From assembly GCA_017347445.1 (NCBI GenBank), contig AP021856.1, positions 1,062,613 to 1,126,612 on the forward strand: a stretch of 64,000 nucleotides of DNA. The letters are read 5' to 3'. Both the position numbers and the translations under genes were made by a program. Shown here one piece after another: positions 44,417 through 52,380 of the stretch. The notes beneath the pieces are model-generated. The model made no database searches. It was given only the letters and a program-made list of their open reading frames with translations, and was not told the origin of the DNA. How positions within the stretch are numbered: position 1 is the first letter of the stretch; every line of letters starts with the position of its first letter. Source of the stretch: Candidatus Brocadia pituitae (GTDB taxonomy: Bacteria; Planctomycetota; Brocadiia; Brocadiales; Brocadiaceae).

Positions 44417-45451
44417 TCAGTGAGCTAAGGATTCTTCTCTCTGTTCACGTTGCTTGCCTGCTTCATGATATCGTTGGATAATGGCGAGTACCTTTTCTGT
44501 CAGGGTTGGCGTAAATTGGGTATGTATTCCCTGGGTAATAATTTCGCAAGCTTTCTGGTGAGGATATTTTTTATGGTAATGCCTGTCTGTAGTGAGGGCA
44601 TCATACGCATCTATGATGGAAAGAATGCTGGCTTCAAAAGGAATATCAGACCCCTGCAAACCATCAGGATAACCTTTGCCATTATACCATTCGTGATGGT
44701 GCCTCACGATTGGTAAACATTTTTCCATAAATTTTATTGGCGCGATAATTTTATAGCCAATCTCAGAATGGCGTTTCATTAAATAAAATTCTTCCTGAGT
44801 AAGGTAACTGGGTTTTGTTAGTACGAGATCGCCTACCCCAATTTTCCCGATATCATGGAGATAGGCGCCATATCGCAAGACCTCAATTTCTGACTCATTT
44901 CTGTCTAATTCTTTGGCGACAAAGGCTGAAAGTTCCGATACCCGCTTCGAGTGGCCGGCAGTATAAGCGTCTTTCGCGTCTATGGCTTGCAACAGCGCCT
45001 CTGTGGTTGAAAAGAAATGTTGTTGCGCCGCCTTCCTTAGGTTATTCACCAACATATCTCTTTCCCACAGTTCGTTGCTATAGTGCAAGGCCTTTTCTGC
45101 TACCTGGAGGATTTCTTCCGGTTGAAAGGGTTTCACGATAAAATCGAATGCGCCGTTTCGTAAGGAGGTAATGGTGTTTTCGATGGAAGGGTGGGCGGTA
45201 ATCATAATTACAGGGATAGTAGAGTTTGCAGAACGCATCTGTTTGAGAAAATCCAGACCATTTGACTTGGGCATTTTTATGTCAAGGAAGATCATTTCTG
45301 GCTTTATGCTATCCATACTGACAAGGGCTTCATCAATATTCGATGTTATGGAAACAGCATATTTGTCCCTTAGAATGATTCGTAATGATTCCCTTACGCC
45401 AAGGTCGTCATCGATTACCAGGATATTAGCCGATTTCGTTAATTGTTCCAT
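44417..45451 (-). CDS. REC-HD-GYP response regulator
   Basis: 344 residues. A receiver domain has phospho-acceptor D57 (MIFLDIKMPKSNG). The C-terminal HD-GYP domain has AGHSKRV, LHDIGKIGV and HHEWYNGKGYPDGL, all catalytic metal ligands intact. It should hydrolyse c-di-GMP on phosphorylation. The gene is upstream of the FadL-like gene; its own start is divergent from the 660-base control region to the right. Confidence 0.93.
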   Translation of the reverse strand: MEQLTKSANILVIDDDLGVRESLRIILRDKYAVSITSNIDEALVSMDSIKPEMIFLDIKMPKSNGLDFLKQMRSANSTIPVIMITAHPSIENTITSLRNGAFDFIVKPFQPEEILQVAEKALHYSNELWERDMLVNNLRKAAQQHFFSTTEALLQAIDAKDAYTAGHSKRVSELSAFVAKELDRNESEIEVLRYGAYLHDIGKIGVGDLVLTKPSYLTQEEFYLMKRHSEIGYKIIAPIKFMEKCLPIVRHHHEWYNGKGYPDGLQGSDIPFEASILSIIDAYDALTTDRHYHKKYPHQKACEIITQGIHTQFTPTLTEKVLAIIQRYHEAGKQREQREESLAH

Positions 45452-45604
45452 ATCTTAACCTCGAAGGCGTGTTTATAAAACATTTCTTGTGCCAAATCAA
45501 AAGAAGGAATTCAAAAAAATATTTGTAAGTTATTTATATCCAGTGGATAAGAACTATTTTCATTCAATCGGTAAAAAATGACACCCTGTAGAGAATTAAT
45601 TTAC

Positions 45605-45639
45605 AATATTGTTCAATATTTCATTTTTTGTGAACAAAA
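45605..45639. promoter_or_regulatory. Two adjacent perfect palindromes
   Basis: AATATTG-TT-CAATATT (45605-45620) and TTTTGT-GA-ACAAAA (45626-45639). They lie about 155-190 bases upstream of the HD-GYP start and about 480 before the REC-GAF-PAS gene, as operators might. No regulator is assigned. Confidence 0.45.
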
Positions 45640-45989
45640 TTCATGGTTTTATGTGCACAATAATCTCTTTGAAGTATAGGTAATTTCAATTACCGCTCCA
45701 TAATCCCTCCCGTTTGCAGGGAGTGGGAAAACGGGGAGAAGTAGCCAAAGGCATGATTTAACAAAAATGATCGCTCCGTTCTGATTTTTTGTATCTTCAG
45801 ACAAGTAACTCTTTTGGATAACTTCGTAGTCTTATACCTGAAAAGGAAGAATATTGCAACAGAATATGCCGAAAAAATGAACATATTTTCCGTATTGTCT
45901 TTGGGTTAAGAATTTCATTCAAAGGTTTATCAGTCTTAAGTATCTTAAAACAAACAACTTTCATCAATATTGCGGTATTTGTTGTGTAG

Positions 45990-46006
45990 TTGGTACTAAA
46001 ATTGCG
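45990..46006 (+). promoter_or_regulatory. Probable sigma-54 promoter
   Basis: TTGGTAC-TAAAA-TTGCG places GG at 45992-45993 and GC at 46004-46005, exactly ten bases apart, as in the -24/-12 element. It points to the REC-GAF-PAS gene about 115 bases downstream, which is followed by an NtrC-type activator gene. The T in GGTAC deviates from the preferred GGCAC. Confidence 0.55.
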
Positions 46007-46119
46007 AAGTGGTCATAATTGTTCAGGTGATTCTAAGTGCAATTGTTTAAAAAGCTTATAAACATGTTTATTTAATCTACATTTTTCTTGACCAAAAGAT
46101 TTTTGAAAAGGAGATGGTT

Positions 46120-47574
46120 ATGTACTCTATTTTGATCGTATCGGATGATGGTTCCGTTAATAACCTTTTTAAAAAGTCTTTAAATGGAGATTATGTAATT
46201 CACTATGCAAAGACCCCCGATGATGCGTTACAGATATTATTTAACAAAGACATCGATATAACCTTTTTAGACGTCCTCCTGAATAACGAAGGGGCAACCA
46301 AATTATTGGAAAAATTCCGGCAAATCAGTATTGATCCGACGGTCGTTTTGGTGATTCCGGAGTCTCAACCGATGCTATCTGAAGATGCCTTGAGGATAGG
46401 TGCCTATGAACTGCTTGAAAAACCATTAACGAACGATGCGATACAGCATGCATCAAGACGGGCTTTGGAAAAACAATCGCTGAAAAAAGAACTGGGTTTT
46501 ATTCAATCTCACATGAAAAATTTGCAGCCGGTAAATAAAGATATGGGTCTTTCGGAGCCCGTAGTGCACAGGCGGCCGGGTGCGGGAGAAATGCATCTGA
46601 AATATAAAGAGGTCTTTCAGAAATTCTCGAAAGTGTTAGCGCGGGTGCAAGACCTTGGAAGACTTGCGGACCTGACGGTTGAGTCAATATCAGAAATATT
46701 TGGTGTGGGTAAGGTGATTTTTATGTTGGTATACAAAAAGGAGGGACTCAGCCGGCCTTACCGGTACATGGGTTTTGATGAAGGAGTTGCTAACAAGGTG
46801 TGTTTTAATAATAATCAGAGCATCATGCTCTGGTTGGCTAAAAAGCATCAAATATTGACGAAAGAGGTTATCGAAAAAGAAGTTGCCGGTAATACCCTGG
46901 GTATTCGTGAGGCGATCAACATCCAGAGAGAAATCAATCTGTTACAAGCCCATCTGTGTATTCCTGTCCTGGCTTACGGGAGTCTCAGTAGCGTGATAAC
47001 CTTGGGGAACAAGATTACGGGAAAGGCCTTCTTTGATGACGATATTGAATTGCTGTCCATGCTGGCCGGGTACATCGGTATGGCAGTTGAAAATGCATTT
47101 TTGTACCGCGAGGCGAATCTCCGGAAGATTCAAAATGAAAATATCCTGGAGAATATCCCGTGCGGTGTTATTGCCATTAACGGCAATGGAAAGATTAATG
47201 CCTTTAACAAAAATGCAGCAAGGATGTTGGATGTTTCTTCGCACGATATCCTTGGAAAGGATGTCAAGCATGTTGGTTCTCTCTTTACTGATATTCTCTT
47301 GAGAACATTAAAAGACAAGAAAACCTATGAGATGAGTGATGTGATACATCCTGTTACTCATGCAGTATACACGGTCAGTACTTCTTTGTTGGAAGCCGGG
47401 GGTGAGTTGGGCGCAATCATGATATTTTCAGATGTAAGTGAGATTCGGAAATTACAATCGAGTTTAAGCGCCGTTGGAGAATTAGAGAACAAACTAAAGA
47501 GTTTGGAAAACCGAACGGCCTCATCCGGCATCACTGCTGATTTGGGTAATATGCTTATTACTCAGGCAGACTGA
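46120..47574 (+). CDS. REC-GAF-PAS signalling protein without output domain
   Basis: 484 residues from the second ATG (46120), chosen because AAGGAG is six bases upstream of it but touches the first. A receiver domain (residues about 1-118, TFLDVLLNNEGA) is followed by a linker, a GAF domain (about 170-335) and a PAS domain (about 345-460, ILENIPCGVIAINGNGKINAFN). No kinase, cyclase or DNA-binding domain is present, so it probably works by binding a partner such as the histidine kinase or NtrC-type regulator encoded next. The sigma-54-like promoter lies upstream. Confidence 0.82.
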   Translation: MYSILIVSDDGSVNNLFKKSLNGDYVIHYAKTPDDALQILFNKDIDITFLDVLLNNEGATKLLEKFRQISIDPTVVLVIPESQPMLSEDALRIGAYELLEKPLTNDAIQHASRRALEKQSLKKELGFIQSHMKNLQPVNKDMGLSEPVVHRRPGAGEMHLKYKEVFQKFSKVLARVQDLGRLADLTVESISEIFGVGKVIFMLVYKKEGLSRPYRYMGFDEGVANKVCFNNNQSIMLWLAKKHQILTKEVIEKEVAGNTLGIREAINIQREINLLQAHLCIPVLAYGSLSSVITLGNKITGKAFFDDDIELLSMLAGYIGMAVENAFLYREANLRKIQNENILENIPCGVIAINGNGKINAFNKNAARMLDVSSHDILGKDVKHVGSLFTDILLRTLKDKKTYEMSDVIHPVTHAVYTVSTSLLEAGGELGAIMIFSDVSEIRKLQSSLSAVGELENKLKSLENRTASSGITADLGNMLITQAD

Positions 47575-47860
47575 TTATCAAAACACGTTTTTAGAAAAAA
47601 CTTTTCTCCCCCTTTCCACCGCAGGCGTTCATGATAAAAATGCTTTAAGAACCGTCCAAAGAGTAGTTTCGTCGAAATAGATTATGCAACCACTGGCCAT
47701 CCTCGTATAAGAACAGCAGAATGGCATTTATTCTGCAAATGCAATAACGGCGAGAAGGGTTTTATCGGGCACATAAGAAAAATATACTATATAGGATGTC
47801 GGAATATTTTAACGAGAGGAAAAGGAGCATTCTGTCTTTCCTGATTCTTGCGAATATTTT
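47575..47860. other. Intergenic region, no gene seen
   Basis: About 285 bases between the REC-GAF-PAS gene and the NtrC-type regulator. No clear promoter or hairpin was recognised. Confidence 0.4.
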
Positions 47861-49240
47861 ATGAAAACGCTTTTACTTGTAGATGATGAATCCAGTGTTG
47901 TTGAATCCCTAAGGCTTATCTTAAAGGATAATTATAAAGTACTCAGCACACTCAGTGGAAAAGAGGCCTTAAAGATGCTGGAAAAAGAGCATGTAGATCT
48001 TATCCTTCTTGATTTAAAAATGCATGAGCTGGATGGTTTGGAATTTCTGAGGAGATTACAACCCTTTGGTTATGAGGCCGGCGTCATAGTATTAACTGCA
48101 GTAACTGACGTTAAAACTGTTGTTGAGGCAGTTAAGCTGGGTGCGTTGGATTATATCGTCAAGCCTTTTGGAGTTGAGGAAATCAGGATAACCATTGAAA
48201 AGGCCCTGCAGTTAAGAAGATTAACCCGTGAAATTCACTATCTTCGTTCAGAATATAAATACCATGCACTTGATAGACTCATCCAGGGACGAAGCCGCAT
48301 TATGGAGGAAATTCTTGATATCGTCTCTCGTGTGTCTCGGGTTGATTCAACCGTTCTTCTGCGCGGTGAAAGCGGAACCGGCAAGGAATTAGTAGCGCGT
48401 GCAATCCATTTTCATAGTAACCGGCGGGAGGAGCCCTTTGTTGTGGTAAGTTGTCCGAATCTGGCAGGCGATCTGCTTGAAGCAGAACTGTTTGGTTATG
48501 AAAAGGGATCGTTTACCGGTGCATATGAGAGACGGTTAGGGAAGTTTGAGATTGCCGAAGGGGGCACCATATTTCTTGATGAAATTAGTGAGATAAACCT
48601 TCCGTTGCAGGCAAAGCTTCTGCGCATTTTACAGGAGAAAGAATTCTCTCGTTTAGGCAGCCATGTGGTTATCAAGACCGATGTGCGTATTGTTGCTGCA
48701 ACAAACAAAGATTTGGAATCCATGATCAGGGATGGCCGGTTCCGGGAGGACTTGTACTATCGTATCAATGTCGTTCCCATCTATCTTCCGACGCTGCGGG
48801 AAAGGCAGGAGGATATTCCTCAATTAGTGGAACACTACTTTGATGCGTTTAGAAAAGAGTGTCATGCAAAGATTGAATTTATTTCAAAAGAAGCTATGGA
48901 AGCATTGTTAAAATATCACTGGCCTGGAAACGTAAGAGAACTGAAAAATATTATGGAGAGAACGGTTGCACTCTATGGCAATGAGCCGACTCTTTTCCCT
49001 GAACACCTGCCTATGGAAATCACTGGTATTTCTTCCCGGAATCTGCAATGGGTAAAATCGGGCAAAAACTGGCAAATGTGTTTAGAAGATGAAGTAGCTC
49101 GGGTTGAAAAGAAGCTCATTGAGCAGGCCATTCAGCAATCGGGCGGTGTGAAATCAAAGGCGGCGAAGCTCCTCGGAACTACCCGCCGCATTATTAACTA
49201 CAAGATGCAAAAATACGGAATCACGGACATCGGGAACTAA
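47861..49240 (+). CDS. NtrC-family sigma-54 response regulator
   Basis: 459 residues. The receiver domain has D51 (LILLDLKMHELDG). The AAA+ domain has Walker A GESGTGKE at 169-176, the sigma-54-contact loop as GSFTGA at 216-221 (a common variant of GAFTGA) and Walker B GGTIFLDEI. A Fis-type helix-turn-helix is at the end (SGGVKSKAAKLLGTTRRIINYKM). It would activate sigma-54 promoters when phosphorylated. It precedes the radical-SAM/ketosynthase/histidine-kinase genes on the same strand, 64 bases away. Confidence 0.94.
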   Translation: MKTLLLVDDESSVVESLRLILKDNYKVLSTLSGKEALKMLEKEHVDLILLDLKMHELDGLEFLRRLQPFGYEAGVIVLTAVTDVKTVVEAVKLGALDYIVKPFGVEEIRITIEKALQLRRLTREIHYLRSEYKYHALDRLIQGRSRIMEEILDIVSRVSRVDSTVLLRGESGTGKELVARAIHFHSNRREEPFVVVSCPNLAGDLLEAELFGYEKGSFTGAYERRLGKFEIAEGGTIFLDEISEINLPLQAKLLRILQEKEFSRLGSHVVIKTDVRIVAATNKDLESMIRDGRFREDLYYRINVVPIYLPTLRERQEDIPQLVEHYFDAFRKECHAKIEFISKEAMEALLKYHWPGNVRELKNIMERTVALYGNEPTLFPEHLPMEITGISSRNLQWVKSGKNWQMCLEDEVARVEKKLIEQAIQQSGGVKSKAAKLLGTTRRIINYKMQKYGITDIGN

Positions 49241-49304
49241 ATCTGTACAGATGATATTTTATCTTCTGCGACAATAGTCGCCAGATCTTTTTAGGATATC
49301 GGTT

Positions 49305-51131
49305 ATGCAGACAGCAGATGGAATCGATCTTATGCTATGGAATTCCTTTATGGGAAAGGCTTATTCCGTGAGTGATTGCTTTCGGGAAAATGGTATTGGA
49401 ATACTCTCCAGGGCATGCAGGGATGCAGGTTTTACGGTTACTATTGAAGACCCGGCGGGCATTGAATTCTATTCCACGTTTACAAAAAATGACCTTACCC
49501 CGCGATTGTCAGAACTCTCTCTTCTCATTTTTGATGCGAAATCTGGAGAAGATATGGCGTCATTCAGGAAGGAGTGGAACCTGTTGCAGGATGCCCTTGG
49601 TGGAATTATCCAGGAAAAAATGGAGAGATACCTTATCTCTCTGGCCCACAAGGTGCATAAAAATCACGTTAAAGTGCTCGGAATAAAGACCTGGCTTGGT
49701 GACAGGTTTCGCTACTCCGAAAAACTTGCACAGAAGGTGAAGGAACACAGTCCGGATACTTTGGTAATTGCCGGCGGGCCACAGGTTAATCAATTTAAGA
49801 GACATGCACTGGAAAGAAGCCCTTTTGATTTTTGCATTGATGTTGAGGGAGAAACAACTCTGGTGCAGATACTTACCATCGCGCGGGAAATCTATACCTT
49901 GAGCGGCACGAAATCCGAAATAATAAGGAGGGTTACTGAACTCGCAGAAACGGGCAAGATCAGTAACTTGTTGTATAGGGATGCCGGCGGTGTCGTAAAA
50001 AACACGCCGGTCAGGAGACTTTCTTTAAACGCAAAACCTTTTCCCTGGTATGAAAAAGAGGATGGGAAGGTAAACATAGCCGTAATAAATGAATCTTCCG
50101 GATGTTATTACGGAAGATGTAATTTTTGCACCCATCCCAACATTACCGGTAGATATCAGGCCAGAGACGTTGCCCTGACGATACGAGAAATAAAAAATAC
50201 CATAGAGGAAACGGGTATCGGACTCTTTCGTTTTGCAGGTTCTTCAACGCCTATTTCGCTGAGTAAGCGAATCGCTGATGCTCTATTGTCGGATGGTTTA
50301 CACATTGAGTACTCAATGTTCATCCGGGCCGAGACCACGGCAAAGACGAAGGCGGGAGAATTGGTAGCAGCCTATGAAAAAATAATACGTTCCGGACTGA
50401 GGGCAGTCTTTCTCGGCGTTGAGGTTGCAAACAACAATATCCTTTCCAATATTATGCAGAAAGGAAATTCCACAGAAGATTTTTATTTTACGATTAAGGC
50501 CATAAAGCAAGCCGCCCACAACGAAAGAAAACATCTTGATGTAGGAATAAGTATGATTTATCCTTGCCCACTACCTCCGGGAAGTGGTATAACACATGAG
50601 CAGATTTTGGAAGATAATCTCTCTTTACTTCAGAAATTAAAAAATGCACATTGCATGCCGGATTCGGTTTTGATAACTCCGGCCGCACCCTTGCCTGGTA
50701 CGGCATGGCAAACAGAGCCGGAAAGATTTGGGTTTGATCTGCCTGAAGATTATTTCCAGACTATCTTGCGTTATGAATATGAACTGACGAAGGACCCCAG
50801 TACATGGCCTGAGCTGGATATCTCCTTGCAGGGGCTAAAGTTTCTGGATATGCTTAAAATGTCAGGACTCATGGAGAAAAAGGTCAGAGAAATGGGTTAT
50901 ACCGTAAACGTCTCCGATGAACACTGCCTTGCGGCAAGGAGTGCTGGTTTTATCGGGCAGAAGGGATTAGAGGAATTTAAGACGAAAAGTGATTTGGCTT
51001 TATTAACGACAGACTACTCCTTCTTGAGAAATGTTTATCAGAAAATAAATGTATACAGTCGTACCCTGGCAGAGAAAAATTTCTCTTCGTCAAATAGGGG
51101 TGTTTCTGAGAGTGGAAAAGTTCTATGCTAA
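49305..51131 (+). CDS. B12-type radical SAM enzyme
   Basis: 608 residues. The N-terminal 170 residues resemble a cobalamin-binding fold (VKVLGIKTWLGDRF, then LVIAGGPQVNQF). The radical-SAM cysteines are C267, C272 and C275 in GCYYGRCNFC, the C-x4-C-x2-C spacing seen in many B12-dependent radical SAM proteins. The C-terminal third is unassigned. The last seven bases overlap the ketosynthase start (ATGCTAA), so the two are translated together and may act on a fatty-acyl or related chain. The substrate is unknown. Confidence 0.85.
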   Translation: MQTADGIDLMLWNSFMGKAYSVSDCFRENGIGILSRACRDAGFTVTIEDPAGIEFYSTFTKNDLTPRLSELSLLIFDAKSGEDMASFRKEWNLLQDALGGIIQEKMERYLISLAHKVHKNHVKVLGIKTWLGDRFRYSEKLAQKVKEHSPDTLVIAGGPQVNQFKRHALERSPFDFCIDVEGETTLVQILTIAREIYTLSGTKSEIIRRVTELAETGKISNLLYRDAGGVVKNTPVRRLSLNAKPFPWYEKEDGKVNIAVINESSGCYYGRCNFCTHPNITGRYQARDVALTIREIKNTIEETGIGLFRFAGSSTPISLSKRIADALLSDGLHIEYSMFIRAETTAKTKAGELVAAYEKIIRSGLRAVFLGVEVANNNILSNIMQKGNSTEDFYFTIKAIKQAAHNERKHLDVGISMIYPCPLPPGSGITHEQILEDNLSLLQKLKNAHCMPDSVLITPAAPLPGTAWQTEPERFGFDLPEDYFQTILRYEYELTKDPSTWPELDISLQGLKFLDMLKMSGLMEKKVREMGYTVNVSDEHCLAARSAGFIGQKGLEEFKTKSDLALLTTDYSFLRNVYQKINVYSRTLAEKNFSSSNRGVSESGKVLC

Positions 51132-52369
51132 CCAGAAGAGTTGTTATCACCGGTTTGGGCATATTAGCGCCTAATGGCAATGGGAAAGACGCATACTGGA
51201 AGGCGCTTATCAATGGCCAATCAGGTATAAAAAGGATTGCCTCCTTTGATCCATCCCCATTCAGTACTCAGATTGCAGGTGAGGTAAAAGATTTTAATCC
51301 GAGCGATTATTTTGATCAAAAATTAGTCAAAAGAAGCGGAAGATTCACCCACTTTGGTGTTGCAGCATCAAAGATGGCGGTTGCAGATTCCGGCATTAAC
51401 CTCAACAATGAAAATCGATTCCGGTGCGGTGTATGTTTTGGAACAACGATCGGTGCTGAAAATGATATCTACGAAGGCCAGCACAGGAGATTCTTAGAGA
51501 ATGGGCCGAAAGCGGTTAGCCGTTTTACCGCTCCCGAGTTTACGCCGCATGTAACAACGGGTTATATCTGTTCAGAATTAGGAATTTCCGGGCCGAATTC
51601 AACCTTGTCATCGGGATGCTCTACCGGGCTTGAAGTTGTGAACTGGGGCTATACGATGGTAAAGCGGGGAGAGGTAGATGTGGCAATTGTGGGAAGCTCT
51701 GATGCTCCCATCTTTCCGTTTGCTATGTCCACATTCTGTGCCCTAGGAATTCTGTCGAAAAGGAATGATGCACCTGAGAAGGCCTCACGGCCATACGATA
51801 AGGATCGTGATGGTATGGTAATTAGTGAAGGGGGAGCTGCTGTAGTGATCGAGGAACTGAATCACGCCTTAGGGAGAGGGGCAACTATCTATGCAGAGAT
51901 TGTATCTTATGCATCTACCTGTGATGCGCAGGACGTTGTTCGGGTTGACGTCAGTGGACAGGCGCTGGTTTCTGCGTTGGGACAAGCGCTGATATCTGGT
52001 AAGATGAAAAAAGAAGAAATCGACTATGTCTGCGCTCATGGGAATGCTATTCCCAGCTATGACATATCAGAAACAAACGCATTTAAAACATTCTTTGGAA
52101 CTCATGCGTATAAAATTCCCGTAAGTTCAATTAAGTCCATGACAGGCCAGGCATATGCAGCTGGCGGCGGCTTCCAGGTAGTTGCAGCGAGCCTCTGCCT
52201 CAAGAACGGCTTTGTTATTCCAACCGTTAACCTTGACATGCCTGATCCTCTCTGTGACCTTGACTATGTCCCTCTCCATGCCAGGCGTTTCTCCATGGAT
52301 ACAGCACTGATAAACAGCCATAGCGTTGGTGGGACACATGCCGTTCTCGTGCTAAGGAAATATCCTTAG
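51125..52369 (+). CDS. KAS II-like ketosynthase lacking second catalytic His
   Basis: 414 residues, full length for FabF. The nucleophile C165 is in LSSGCSTGLE and the first histidine H305 in CAHGNAIP. The conserved lysine K337 is in SIKSMTG, but the second histidine, normally next in MTGH, is Q342 (MTGQAYAAGGG). The C-terminal glycine motif reads SVGGTHA. KAS I/II enzymes use the C-H-H triad for decarboxylative condensation, so this one is probably specialised or altered in chemistry. It overlaps the radical-SAM gene and is 11 bases from the kinase gene. Confidence 0.85.
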   Translation: MLTRRVVITGLGILAPNGNGKDAYWKALINGQSGIKRIASFDPSPFSTQIAGEVKDFNPSDYFDQKLVKRSGRFTHFGVAASKMAVADSGINLNNENRFRCGVCFGTTIGAENDIYEGQHRRFLENGPKAVSRFTAPEFTPHVTTGYICSELGISGPNSTLSSGCSTGLEVVNWGYTMVKRGEVDVAIVGSSDAPIFPFAMSTFCALGILSKRNDAPEKASRPYDKDRDGMVISEGGAAVVIEELNHALGRGATIYAEIVSYASTCDAQDVVRVDVSGQALVSALGQALISGKMKKEEIDYVCAHGNAIPSYDISETNAFKTFFGTHAYKIPVSSIKSMTGQAYAAGGGFQVVAASLCLKNGFVIPTVNLDMPDPLCDLDYVPLHARRFSMDTALINSHSVGGTHAVLVLRKYP

Positions 52370-52380
52370 GAATGTAGCTT

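Larger units (their letters stand above)
45452..46119. other. Divergent control region, no supported gene
   Basis: A 660-base A/T-rich gap between divergent genes. It contains the palindromes at 45605-45639 and the sigma-54-like promoter at 45990-46006. A 64-codon frame at 45690-45884 on the - strand lacks a good ribosome site. Confidence 0.45.

Noticed and set aside
45690-45884. 64-codon frame on the - strand in the control region
   Set aside because: No ribosome site near its ATG and no conserved pattern; the region is better read as regulatory DNA.
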